Below are positions 24,497 through 32,031 of a stretch of 64,000 nt of DNA, one piece after another (positions within the stretch are counted from its first letter, which is position 1; each line of letters starts with the position of its first letter). The DNA lies in NCBI RefSeq assembly GCF_000515335.1, contig NZ_KI911563.1, positions 903,598 to 967,597 of the forward strand, read 5' to 3'. The notes below the pieces were generated by a model, which had not been told where the DNA came from, did no database searches, and worked only from the letters and a program-made list of their open reading frames with translations. The position numbers were made by a program, and so were the translations under genes. Source of the stretch: Cohnella panacarvi Gsoil 349. Lineage in GTDB: Bacteria > Bacillota > Bacilli > Paenibacillales > Paenibacillaceae.

Positions 24497-25084
24497 CTAC
24501 ATGGAAGGCTTGCGCGTCTCGACCATCTCGCGGATCTTCGACATGATGAGCTCCGTCGCGACTTCCATGCTCTCCGTCGTTCCCTGCTCGGCGTATGGCG
24601 TCATATCGATCGGCGCGCCGTATACCGCGAGCATCTTCCTGAACGGACGATAGTTGCCGATAAGCGCGACGGGAACGACTTGCGCCTTGGCTCGAATCGC
24701 CATGGACACCGCTCCTCGCTTCCCCATTCCCACGTTCTCGTTGCGGGTACCTTCCGGGAAAATTCCCATGACTTTGCCTTCGGACAGCAGGCTGATCGCC
24801 TTCCGGATCGCTTCCTTGCTGACGCCGCCGCGCTTCACGGGGAAGGCGCCGAGCCTGAGAATCAAGGGGCCGAGGACCGGTACGCGGAACAACTCTTCCT
24901 TGGCCATATAGTGAACCTTGCGGGGAACCCAAGTGCCTAATGTAACCGGGTCGATGACGCTCTTATGGTTGCTGCACAGAACGACCGGCCCTTCCTTCGG
25001 AATATGGTTTACTCCTCTAGCCTCAAGGCGGTAGACAAGCGTGCAGAGAATCCGGCAGAGAAGCCTGCAAAATCGATATATCAT
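24497..25084 (-). CDS. plsC: 1-acyl-sn-glycerol-3-phosphate acyltransferase
   Basis: A 195-aa acyltransferase that turns lysophosphatidic acid into phosphatidic acid. The catalytic NHKSVID (H-x4-D) lies near residue 39 and the glycerol-phosphate motif FPEGTRN near 110. The N terminus has one hydrophobic helix. It lies 3 nt downstream of cmk. Together with plsY and gpsA in this window it completes the route from DHAP to phosphatidic acid. Confidence 0.94.
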   Translation of the reverse strand: MIYRFCRLLCRILCTLVYRLEARGVNHIPKEGPVVLCSNHKSVIDPVTLGTWVPRKVHYMAKEELFRVPVLGPLILRLGAFPVKRGGVSKEAIRKAISLLSEGKVMGIFPEGTRNENVGMGKRGAVSMAIRAKAQVVPVALIGNYRPFRKMLAVYGAPIDMTPYAEQGTTESMEVATELIMSKIREMVETRKPSM

Positions 25085-25087
25085 AAT

Positions 25088-25789
25088 TTACTTCTCCTCC
25101 GTCGAAATGGTTCTTGCGATGGCAAGTCCCCATTGCACGATTTGTTCGGCGACCTCGTCTATCGTTCGACCCGTAGAGTCGATCAAGCGAGCGTCGGGCG
25201 CCTGAAGGAGAGGTGCGATATCTCTTTCTTGGTCCAAACGGTCGCGTTCCGCGATTTCCCGCTCCAGCTGTTCGAGCGTAATGCCGGGCTCGTCTCCGAG
25301 CTCCTTGAATCTGCGGATAGCGCGTTCTCTAGGCGTAGCGGTAAGGAACACTTTAAGCTCCGCGTCCGGCAGCACGTGCGTGCCGATGTCCCGGCCGTCC
25401 ATGACGACGCCTTTCGCGAGCGCCATGCGGCGCTGCAATTCGGCCATCTGCTTCCTGACGCTTTCGAGTCTGGCTATGTAGGATACGTTGCGATTAATGT
25501 CCAGCGTCCTGATCCGAGAGCTTACATCCGTCCCGTTAACGACGACCTGCTGACCGTCCTTGCCCGGCAGAAGCACGATGTCGAGCGCGTTCGCCAGCTT
25601 GCCGACGGCAGCGTCGTCATCCATGGAAAGTCCCGCTTCCAGCGCTTTGAGCGTTACGGAGCGGTACATCGCTCCCGTATCGATGTAGATGTATCCGAGA
25701 TCGCGGGCGACCATTCTGGCTACGGTGGATTTACCTGCGCCAGCCGGTCCGTCGATTGCGATATTAATTCTTGCTGCCTTCTGATTCAT
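25088..25789 (-). CDS. cmk: cytidylate kinase
   Basis: A 233-aa NMP kinase: P-loop IDGPAGAGKSTVA near residue 12, DTGAMYRSVTL, then MDGRDIGTHVLPDA and the lid with TATPRERAIRRF. It phosphorylates CMP and dCMP. The only start in the proper region is ATG 25789; the nearest Shine-Dalgarno-like AGGAGG is 14 nt upstream, which is longer than usual. The leader contains a terminator-like hairpin (25834-25861) directly behind a strong promoter. Confidence 0.95.
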   Translation of the reverse strand: MNQKAARINIAIDGPAGAGKSTVARMVARDLGYIYIDTGAMYRSVTLKALEAGLSMDDDAAVGKLANALDIVLLPGKDGQQVVVNGTDVSSRIRTLDINRNVSYIARLESVRKQMAELQRRMALAKGVVMDGRDIGTHVLPDAELKVFLTATPRERAIRRFKELGDEPGITLEQLEREIAERDRLDQERDIAPLLQAPDARLIDSTGRTIDEVAEQIVQWGLAIARTISTEEK

Positions 25790-25833
25790 ATGCGAACAAC
25801 CGGCCTCCTACACGTCAAGCGAACATCATCCAC

Positions 25834-25861
25834 AAAGAAAAAATAGGCAGGCTCAGCCTGC
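25834..25861 (-). terminator. terminator-like hairpin between the cmk promoter and cmk
   Basis: A 6-bp stem GCAGGC/GCCTGC with a TGA loop (25847-25861), followed on the minus strand by CTATTTTTTCTTTG. It begins about 10 nt downstream of the predicted cmk start point. It either attenuates cmk transcription or ends transcripts of ypfB. Confidence 0.72.
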
Positions 25862-25875
25862 TGCTACCTGTGAAA

Positions 25876-25904
25876 ATTATACCACAGCGATATTAGAGAT
25901 GCAA
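25876..25904 (-). promoter_or_regulatory. promoter upstream of cmk
   Basis: TTGCAT (25899-25904), 17 nt, TATAAT (25876-25881) preceded by TGG (extended -10). This is one of the best sigma-A matches in the window. Confidence 0.8.
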
Positions 25905-25920
25905 AAACAAGCAGGCCGAT

Positions 25921-26124
25921 TCAGGGCGCGATGCCCGGAAACGGCACGCCTTCGGATTCATCCGTCGTCGTTAGCCAGTAGCGCGCGGCGGGAAATTGCA
26001 GCACTAGCTGCGAGAGGCAAAGTAGGACGGCAAGGATGACGATCCCTCTGCGCAAGCGGCGCTCGACGGAATCGGACCAAGCCGTAAATTTCGGTTCCGG
26101 ATTATCGTTGTTCGTCTTGCTCAT
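25921..26124 (-). CDS. ypfB: small membrane protein YpfB-like (DUF5359)
   Basis: A 67-aa protein with one hydrophobic helix (GIVILAVLLCLSQLVLQF, about residues 27-44), a charged N terminus and a short external C terminus. Position between ypfA and cmk corresponds to B. subtilis ypfB. GGGAGG lies 5 nt before the ATG. Function unknown. Confidence 0.72.
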   Translation of the reverse strand: MSKTNNDNPEPKFTAWSDSVERRLRRGIVILAVLLCLSQLVLQFPAARYWLTTTDESEGVPFPGIAP

Positions 26125-26177
26125 GTTTGCCTCCCGGCTCGATTCGCCGGTTCGGCCGCTTCGGAAGCCGAACCCGG

Positions 26178-26831
26178 CTATTCCTTGCGTTTATCCAACT
26201 GGCGCTCGAAGCAATATCGAATGATTTTCTGCTGATCCGAATCCGCGATTTCCTTAAAGCGCATCATGATCAAATGCTTGTCCGGTTCTACCGGTAGCAC
26301 GCGCACGACTTCGCCTTCGAAGTTGGCATGGGTGATCGAACCGCCCTTATAGGTAAGCAACAGCCAGCAGTCCAATACGGCATTCTGCACGATCGGCCAT
26401 TTGCGGTCGCAAATGAAAGACACGCCTCCACCGCCGACGTCCTCGGTTACCGCGACGAACTTCAGCCTGTCCGACATTCGGACGGCCAATTCCAAATTCG
26501 CTTCGACGCGCAGGAAGCTGCGGCGTTGGTCTTTGGAGATTTCGTCAAGATTCGGTTTGCGTATGGACACCAGGTTTACGGTATCTTTGCGGAAGCCGGT
26601 AACCTGCGACGTGAATTGATGCTTGACCCCTTCGGCGGTAAAAAAATACAACTGCAGCGTCTCGCCGGCTTCGGCGCGGTAATACCGCCGGCTCTTCTCG
26701 TCCAGCGGAACCTCGATATGAATATTGTTCTCGTCCAAATCCGCAACGCGGGACCTTAGCGTGAGCGTCGGCGTATCAGGCAGTTCGTTCACGGTTTGTA
26801 TGTACATCGTTTGATTGATTTTCGGGAGCAC
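26178..26831 (-). CDS. ypfA: PilZ/YcgR-like cyclic di-GMP receptor (YpfA/DgrA)
   Basis: A 217-aa protein. The N-terminal half is the YcgR-N-like domain, the C-terminal half a PilZ domain that begins with QRRSFLRVEAN (the RxxxR c-di-GMP motif). The second PilZ motif (normally D/N-x-S-x-x-G) reads DVGGGG, so serine is replaced by glycine. In Bacillus this protein slows motility when c-di-GMP is high. I choose the GTG at 26831, which has GGAGGG 6 nt upstream; the annotated alternative is a TTG two codons earlier. Order ypeB-ypfA-ypfB-cmk is as in Bacillus. Confidence 0.85.
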   Translation of the reverse strand: MLPKINQTMYIQTVNELPDTPTLTLRSRVADLDENNIHIEVPLDEKSRRYYRAEAGETLQLYFFTAEGVKHQFTSQVTGFRKDTVNLVSIRKPNLDEISKDQRRSFLRVEANLELAVRMSDRLKFVAVTEDVGGGGVSFICDRKWPIVQNAVLDCWLLLTYKGGSITHANFEGEVVRVLPVEPDKHLIMMRFKEIADSDQQKIIRYCFERQLDKRKE

Positions 26832-26859
26832 CCGCAACCCTCCAACGGCAGCTATTGTC

Positions 26860-26886
26860 GGTAAATGTTACCGCCTCATTATAGCA
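26860..26886 (-). promoter_or_regulatory. extended -10 promoter of ypfA with a palindrome over the start site
   Basis: TGCTATAAT (26878-26886) on the minus strand, followed after 5 nt by the palindrome GGTAA-CAT-TTACC (26860-26872). No strong -35 box. Confidence 0.55.
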
Positions 26887-26907
26887 TGGCCGATGAGCTT
26901 TGGGTAT

Positions 26908-26950
26908 GGAAAGAGGGACTGCTCGCGAAGCGGTTCCCGAGGCAGTCCCT
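26908..26950 (-). terminator. terminator of ypeB
   Basis: A perfect 9-bp stem AGGGACTGC/GCAGTCCCT (26914-26922 with 26942-26950) followed on the minus strand by CTTTCC. Confidence 0.75.
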
Positions 26951-26957
26951 GGTGCGT

Positions 26958-28334
26958 TTATCGGTATATCGGTTTCGCGCCGTCCGGTATTTCTTCGATC
27001 GTCTCTTCCAACCCGGTATCGGCGTTCATGTAAATTCGATAGTCCCGGTCGTTGATTCGCCCGACGAATTCATGACAGAGCACGAGCTTGCGCATTTCGT
27101 TCTCGATGACGGCCAATCGGTGCTCTTGAACGCGGAAGTCGGGATTCAGTCCGGCTTGCGCCGTCTCTTTGGACGTCTTCGGTTTGCCCGGCGTAAGCAG
27201 CTTAGGAGCGAACACATGGTCCGACGCTTGAAGTCCGACGACCTCTCCGTTGTCGAGGGCGACCCGGACCGTCACTTTATCCGGATAAAAACGGACGTTG
27301 TCGATCGTTCTGACGAAGGTGAACACCGCTACGTGGTCGTATTCGTCGTAAGTGGCCGGAGTCATATTCTTATAGCCGTGGCGAAGCAGAAATTGACCGG
27401 CTTTATTCCGCGCCGTATCGAAGCTAAGCTTGCGGTTGTTGACGGCGCGCGAGTTCAAATACCACAGCAGGTTCCCGCCCTTTTTCGTATAGTCGAGCTC
27501 GATGTTCGAATCGCCCGAACCTTCGATCGTCACGGCATAAGCGGGCAATTCCGTCTTCGTTCCCGCTTCCGCGACTTTGGCGTCTTTGCCTGCCCCGGCA
27601 GCCCCTAGAAATTGCAAAGCTTTGTTCTTGATCTGTTCGGTGGTCATTTCGTCGCCCGACAGGCTTGTCGCGGACCGAACGCGAACCGTCGACATCGCCG
27701 TAGGCCCCCAGTCGTTCTCCGGATACTCGCCCATTCGCTTATCGATCAACTTAAAGCCGTCGATGATCGAGTTGTCGTGCGGCGTATTCTCGCTCGCCAT
27801 GGCAAGCTCGACGTCCATCCAGCGCAGATGATCGGAGAGAACGGCCTCCTGGACCGTTCCGAGCTCCTTATTGACGGTACCCGCCGTCTTGTACAGCGAC
27901 TTCATCATTTGCAGCTCTTGGTCGGTTAGCGGTTCCTTGGTCAAATCCCTGACGGCCGTCTGATAAGCGAAGTTGTTAATGCGCGAGAGGAATTGCTCCG
28001 CTTTGTTGAAGGGCAGCAGCGCAAGCGGCAGCTGATTGATCTCGTTCTGGGCTTGGCTCGTAAGCCGCCATACGTTGACGAGCCCTTTGCGTTGCATGCC
28101 TTGCGACTTGGCCGACACCGCAAGCGTCTGCCCCAGCTCGTCGTATAGACGGTCCATATGGTGATTCAAGTCATGGAAGGCGCGCTGATACTGGTTTTCC
28201 GCTTTGATAAGTACGGAGTTTTTCTCTTGATGCTCTTGATAACCCCAGACGATCGTACCGATCAGAGCGATCAAAGCTACGGGAAACAATATTGAGCTTA
28301 GACGTCTATACACGCGAAAGCCGACCCCTTTCAT
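26958..28334 (-). CDS. ypeB: germination protein YpeB
   Basis: A 458-aa protein with an N-terminal membrane anchor (ILFPVALIALIGTIVWGY), a helical domain and three PepSY-like repeats toward the C terminus (for example ARNKAGQFLLRHGYKNMTPATYDEYD). YpeB protects and positions the cortex lytic enzyme SleB in spores. The start is ATG 28334 (or TTG 28340), with only a weak ribosome site. In B. subtilis sleB is directly upstream; here the adjacent gene is a 52-aa zinc-ribbon-like protein. Confidence 0.92.
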   Translation of the reverse strand: MKGVGFRVYRRLSSILFPVALIALIGTIVWGYQEHQEKNSVLIKAENQYQRAFHDLNHHMDRLYDELGQTLAVSAKSQGMQRKGLVNVWRLTSQAQNEINQLPLALLPFNKAEQFLSRINNFAYQTAVRDLTKEPLTDQELQMMKSLYKTAGTVNKELGTVQEAVLSDHLRWMDVELAMASENTPHDNSIIDGFKLIDKRMGEYPENDWGPTAMSTVRVRSATSLSGDEMTTEQIKNKALQFLGAAGAGKDAKVAEAGTKTELPAYAVTIEGSGDSNIELDYTKKGGNLLWYLNSRAVNNRKLSFDTARNKAGQFLLRHGYKNMTPATYDEYDHVAVFTFVRTIDNVRFYPDKVTVRVALDNGEVVGLQASDHVFAPKLLTPGKPKTSKETAQAGLNPDFRVQEHRLAVIENEMRKLVLCHEFVGRINDRDYRIYMNADTGLEETIEEIPDGAKPIYR

Positions 28335-28392
28335 TCCCAATCTTGCTGCCGTTAGTTTGGGAAGAAGAGTTCGGCTTTATTCGCGATTTCGA

Positions 28393-28551
28393 TCAAAGGA
28401 TTTCTTCTTCGATCTGAAAATCGTCCGCGTTGTTGCAGACGCACATCCGGAAGCCGGTATCGACCCGGCCCCGTTCTTTGCGTCCGCGCAGGATGAATTT
28501 CTCGTTGCATTTGTTGCATCGAATCATGACTTTTACCCGTTGTGACAGCAT
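28393..28551 (-). CDS. 52-aa putative zinc-ribbon protein
   Basis: A short protein beginning MLSQRVKVMIRCNKCNEKF. Four cysteines occur in two pairs (CNKC near residue 12 and CVC near 36), with basic residues between, and the C terminus is acidic (DDFQIEEEIL). GGGGGAG lies 4 nt before the ATG. It occupies the position of sleB upstream of ypeB. Unrecognised family; zinc binding is inferred from the cysteine pairs. Confidence 0.58.
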   Translation of the reverse strand: MLSQRVKVMIRCNKCNEKFILRGRKERGRVDTGFRMCVCNNADDFQIEEEIL

Positions 28552-28602
28552 GCGTCTCCCCCACCGTAAGATCGGAATCTTCAAACAGTATGGACGGGAT
28601 TG

Positions 28603-29298
28603 CTAGAATTTAACCTCTTCCTCCCGTTTAAGGAGACGGAAGGGCGATACGGCGTTCGCTCGATTGACGTGACGGATGCCGCCGAACCAGAGCAGGAACA
28701 TGAACGGCACGACAAGCCAAATCCATGTTTGCGACACCGTCATCGTTAAATAATCGTAGAATCCGTGCAAGAGAACAGGCAACAGGAGAGCTAGCGACAG
28801 ATGCAGACGAACTTTGCGTCCGGACGAGAATTTCGCCCGCCCGAGCGAATAACCCATGAATACGCCGAATAAAGCATGCCCCGATACCGGAAGCAAAGCC
28901 CGCATCATCAGCGTCCCGAAGGTCGCCGGTTGGAAAAAGGCGTACAGCACGTTCTCCAGGGTCGCGAAGCCGAGCGATACGGCTACGGCATAGACGATTC
29001 CGTCATACGGCTCGTCGAATTCGGTATGATTAAAGACGATATGGTAAAGGACGAACCACTTCAAGAACTCCTCGACTCCGGCGGAGATGACGAAGGAGAA
29101 CGTCAGCGGGGATTCGCCCCACATGTGCGTTAAGCCGCGCTGCAAGATCATCGTCGGGAGAACGATCAGCACGCCGGTTAAGAACAGCTTGGCGATCATC
29201 GGCAGAGGCTCTGCGTCGTATCGGTCTTTCCAGTAAAAGTACGCCAGCAGCGCAATGCCCGGCGCGATCGCTGCCGCAAGTACCGAGACGATCGGCAT
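28603..29298 (-). CDS. prsW: PrsW-family glutamic-type intramembrane protease
   Basis: A 231-aa protein with about eight hydrophobic segments. The family motifs are AGVEEFLKW (two catalytic glutamates near residue 83), ATLENVLYAF, and SGHALFGVFMG with the catalytic histidine. In B. subtilis PrsW performs site-1 cleavage of the anti-sigma factor RsiW. No sigW/rsiW is nearby. ATG 29298 has GGAGGGGG 8 nt upstream. B. subtilis prsW (ypdC) is also next to ypeB. Confidence 0.9.
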   Translation of the reverse strand: MPIVSVLAAAIAPGIALLAYFYWKDRYDAEPLPMIAKLFLTGVLIVLPTMILQRGLTHMWGESPLTFSFVISAGVEEFLKWFVLYHIVFNHTEFDEPYDGIVYAVAVSLGFATLENVLYAFFQPATFGTLMMRALLPVSGHALFGVFMGYSLGRAKFSSGRKVRLHLSLALLLPVLLHGFYDYLTMTVSQTWIWLVVPFMFLLWFGGIRHVNRANAVSPFRLLKREEEVKF

Positions 29299-29326
29299 GT
29301 GTGGTTCCCCCTCCTTTCCTTCCCCT

Positions 29327-29335
29327 ATTATAACA
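29327..29335 (-). promoter_or_regulatory. extended -10 promoter of prsW
   Basis: TGTTATAAT on the minus strand, 29 nt before the start codon. The -35 region falls in the T tract of the upstream terminator and is poor. Confidence 0.5.
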
Positions 29336-29351
29336 GCATTCCGGCCGCGAT

Positions 29352-29393
29352 AAAAAAAGAACATTTTGCGAAACGTACTGATTTCGCAAAATG
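29352..29393 (-). terminator. terminator of mecA
   Basis: A perfect 12-bp stem CATTTTGCGAAA/TTTCGCAAAATG (29362-29373 with 29382-29393) followed on the minus strand by TTC and T7. Confidence 0.95.
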
Positions 29394-29418
29394 CCCTCAT
29401 TGGATATTCAAGCCCGCG

Positions 29419-30018
29419 CTAGTCCGCGAACGTCGTCGCAAGCACCTGAACGGCATTGGAATCGATGATCGATTTGCCGTACTCTTCTAGAACGGCAAGC
29501 GTTACCGAAGTCGCTTCTCCGTATTCCGCGAGCACCGCGATCAAAGCGTTATAACTCGCGATTTCCAGTCCCGCCGGATCGAAGACCAGCAGCCAATGGT
29601 TCTGGTATCGGTACATCTTGCCGTCATCCGACAGCTTGCCTGCAAGCGTCTTAGCCGCGCCGATGGCATCTTCGATGTCCCTGAAACGATATATTATGGC
29701 TTCGCTTTGCTCAAGCGTCACTTCGAGTTCGTATACTTCTTCTTCATCTTCCGCATTCGCATCCGCGTCGCGCTCCAGCTTGCCTCGCGTAACGATGACG
29801 ACCATGCCTTGCGCAGGCATGCCGAACACTTCGACCGCGAGCGGTCCGGAAGCGTCGAAGCCAAGCTCGCTGTAAGCTTGGTCCATCATCTCGCTGAACA
29901 GCTCGTGTACTTTAGGTACTTCGCGCCACAAATCTTCCTTCTGGATCCCGCGCTCCGACAAATCATCGAATGTGAGAAATATACGAATTTTGTCTTGGCT
30001 AAGCCGCTCCATCCTCAT
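29419..30018 (-). CDS. mecA: adaptor protein MecA
   Basis: A 199-aa adaptor that delivers proteins to the ClpCP protease. The N-terminal domain (MERLSQDKIRIFLTFDDLSERGI) is typical, followed by an acidic linker (DADANAEDEEE near residue 90) and the C-terminal domain that binds ClpC (YRFRDIEDAIGAAKTL, KMYRYQNHWLLVF). ATG 30018 has AGGAGG 8 nt upstream. It lies under a promoter flanked by 9-bp inverted repeats. Confidence 0.9.
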   Translation of the reverse strand: MRMERLSQDKIRIFLTFDDLSERGIQKEDLWREVPKVHELFSEMMDQAYSELGFDASGPLAVEVFGMPAQGMVVIVTRGKLERDADANAEDEEEVYELEVTLEQSEAIIYRFRDIEDAIGAAKTLAGKLSDDGKMYRYQNHWLLVFDPAGLEIASYNALIAVLAEYGEATSVTLAVLEEYGKSIIDSNAVQVLATTFAD

Positions 30019-30039
30019 GACAGGATCCTCCTTATGTGG

Positions 30040-30104
30040 GTGATAACAGCTTATGAATAAGCATATAATACGTGAATGCAGCTTGCTTGGTAACATGTTA
30101 TCAC
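30040..30104 (-). promoter_or_regulatory. mecA promoter flanked by an inverted repeat
   Basis: TTACCA (30088-30093), 17 nt, TATTAT (30065-30070). On both sides lies the 9-mer GTGATAACA (30040-30048) and its complement TGTTATCAC (30096-30104). The upstream copy overlaps the 10-bp palindrome TAACATGTTA (30091-30100). Confidence 0.6.
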
Positions 30105-30144
30105 TTCTCCCATAGAAATGCACTAGGGAAAACCCTCTATGTAA

Positions 30145-30186
30145 CAAAAAATCGGCACCTTTCCCGTTTCCCGGGGCGGTGCCGAT
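30145..30186 (-). terminator. terminator of the 113-aa gene
   Basis: A perfect 9-bp stem ATCGGCACC/GGTGCCGAT (30151-30159 with 30178-30186) followed on the minus strand by T6. Confidence 0.92.
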
Positions 30187-30208
30187 CTTTATTCTCACGC
30201 GAACGATG

Positions 30209-30550
30209 TTAAATGCGGTTCTGGCCGCTCTGTTCGAGTATCGCGTTGATCTGATTCGCGACTTGGGGATCTTGGGATGCGAGTTGGCTGACTTGGCTTA
30301 GATCCGCATGATCGGAGCCGGAATGCTGCTCCTTACGATTCGAGGATGATGCGGAAGAACGGGTCATTATGTTGTTAACGAACTTCGAACCCAGCGCTTT
30401 GCCGATCATTTCGTCTTTCATGCCGCCCATTTTGTTTTTCATGCTCTGTCCCATGCTTGCGCACACCGCGGACATCATTTGATTGCGTTGAATAAGCATG
30501 ACGATTGCGACGCCAGCAAGACCGCCCATCACGAAAGTCCCGATTTTCAT
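30209..30550 (-). CDS. hypothetical 113-aa membrane-anchored protein
   Basis: An N-terminal hydrophobic segment (IGTFVMGGLAGVAIVMLI) is followed by a methionine-rich stretch (MGQSMKNKMGGMKDEM) and a polar, serine- and glutamine-rich C terminus. A strong AAGGAGGTGG lies 4 nt before the ATG. It is a single-gene unit between mecA and the divergent deacetylase gene, with a good terminator. No family recognised. Confidence 0.7.
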   Translation of the reverse strand: MKIGTFVMGGLAGVAIVMLIQRNQMMSAVCASMGQSMKNKMGGMKDEMIGKALGSKFVNNIMTRSSASSSNRKEQHSGSDHADLSQVSQLASQDPQVANQINAILEQSGQNRI

Positions 30551-30701
30551 CTGCCCACCTCCTTAGGTACTGTTAGTTTGACCGCTCCGCGCGGGCGTCA
30601 TGCCCCGTAAATTAAGGAAGCGGACTGATGTCGATCGATGGGGAATTATGATACAATCAAGCCGATTATGCAAATACGGTAAGGAATCGGAGGAACACAT
30701 C

Positions 30702-31595
30702 ATGAAACGCACGATCATCGCCGCCAGCTCGGCCGTTCTCCTACTTGGCAGCCTCGCCGCATGCGGTAACGGCGCGAACTCGAACACTTCTCCTTCAATC
30801 GCGCCGACAACAACCGCAACCGCCTCCGTTCCAGCCGATCCGGCACAAACGGCAACAGCGCCCGTCACGGCTCCGGAACCGAGCGTCGCCGTTCCCGAAC
30901 AACCGTCGCCATCCCCATCATCGTCGCCAGCGCGAGAGGAAACCGTCGCCTTAACCTATCGCATGAATAAAGCGTATCGCATCGTGCCGATCGATAAGGA
31001 ACAGTCTCCAAGCAAGGTCGTTCTGCTGACGTTCGACGACGGTCCTAAAGACGAAGAGACTTTGAAACCGTTGTTGGATACGCTCGACAAGCATAAAGCC
31101 AAAGCGATCTTTTTCGTGAACGGCTACCGTGTCAAAGCGCATCCGGAGCTGCTCAAGGAAATCGGCGAACGTAACCAAGTGATCGGCAACCATTCGTGGG
31201 ACCATATCGAGCTCGGCAAGGAGAAGGCGGATAAGATAAAGGAACAGATCGGCAAAGTGCAGGATATCGTCAAAGAAGTAACGGGCACAACGCCCGTGTT
31301 CTTCCGTCCGCCGTTCGCTTCCTCCAACGACGCCGTCCGCCAAGTCGCCAAAGATAACGGCCTGCTGTTCATGACGTGGTCCAACGGTTCGCTTGATTGG
31401 GATATGAACAAGCTCGCGCCCGAGAAACGGCCGCAAGCGGTCATCGACAACGTGATGGAGCAGCTGCACGAAGGCAGCAACATCTTGATGCACGAGCTTT
31501 CTTGGACGGCCGAGGCGCTTGACGATCTGCTTACTCAGCTCGAACAGAAAGGCTACTCGTTCGTAGATCCGAATGCGATAGATCCGACGATATAA
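30702..31595 (+). CDS. polysaccharide deacetylase lipoprotein
   Basis: A 297-aa carbohydrate esterase family 4 (NodB) protein. Signal peptide with lipobox-like SLAAC (cysteine near residue 20), then a 60-residue S/T/P-rich linker, then the catalytic domain: TFDDGPKDEETLKPLLD (metal aspartates), GNHSWDH (the H-x-x-x-H pair), FFRPPFASSNDAV and ILMHELSW. It likely removes acetyl groups from peptidoglycan or another N-acetylated glycan outside the cell. CGGAGG lies 8 nt before the ATG. A possible promoter is TGATACAAT ending at 30657. Confidence 0.9.
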   Translation: MKRTIIAASSAVLLLGSLAACGNGANSNTSPSIAPTTTATASVPADPAQTATAPVTAPEPSVAVPEQPSPSPSSSPAREETVALTYRMNKAYRIVPIDKEQSPSKVVLLTFDDGPKDEETLKPLLDTLDKHKAKAIFFVNGYRVKAHPELLKEIGERNQVIGNHSWDHIELGKEKADKIKEQIGKVQDIVKEVTGTTPVFFRPPFASSNDAVRQVAKDNGLLFMTWSNGSLDWDMNKLAPEKRPQAVIDNVMEQLHEGSNILMHELSWTAEALDDLLTQLEQKGYSFVDPNAIDPTI

Positions 31596-31629
31596 GGACA
31601 GGGGGCTGTCCCAAACCACGAAAACAAAA

Positions 31630-31677
31630 AATGAGGATGGCGCAGAAGTGATTTCAGCGCCATCCTCATTATTTTCT
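31630..31677 (+). terminator. terminator of the deacetylase gene
   Basis: A perfect 14-bp stem (31630-31643 with 31657-31670) followed by ATTTTC. A smaller hairpin GGACAG-GGGG-CTGTCC (31596-31611) directly follows the stop codon. Confidence 0.88.
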
Positions 31678-31726
31678 AGTCTATTGCCGTTTTCTTCAAC
31701 AGATTACGTGCGAGCGATAGCGGCTA

Positions 31727-32020
31727 GCGTTGCCTCACAACGTTACTGCGACGTACTTCCGGGACAGAGTCGGATTAGCGTTGCCATACAACGTTACTGC
31801 GGCGTACTTCCGGGACAGAGTCGGATTAGCGTTGCCTCACAATGTTACTTCGGCGCACGTCCGGGATAGAGTCGGATTAGCGTTGCCATACAACGTTACT
31901 ACGGCGCACGTCTGGGATAGAATCGGATTAGCGTTGCCTCACAACGTTACTTCGGCGCACTTCCGGGATAGAGTCGGATTAGCGTTGCCTCACAACGTTA
32001 CTGCGACGCACTTCTGGAAT
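31727..32020. repeat. 51-bp tandem repeat (about six units)
   Basis: GCGTTGCC recurs at 31727, 31778, 31829, 31880, 31931 and 31982, exactly 51 bp apart. The first five units are full length and the last breaks off near 32020; a degenerate unit precedes the first. Every unit contains the stem-loop CGTTG-N5-CAACG; the loop reads CCTCA or CCATA, alternating in units 1-4. The array lies between the convergent deacetylase and membrane-protein genes. The period is a multiple of three and one plus-strand frame stays open through the array (17-residue repeats), but no ribosome site or good start is present, so I do not call a gene. Confidence 0.95.
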
Positions 32021-32031
32021 TGGCTCTTCCA

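Noticed and set aside
31727-32020. CRISPR array
   Set aside because: The 51-bp units abut directly without unique spacers and no cas genes are present; it is a simple tandem repeat.
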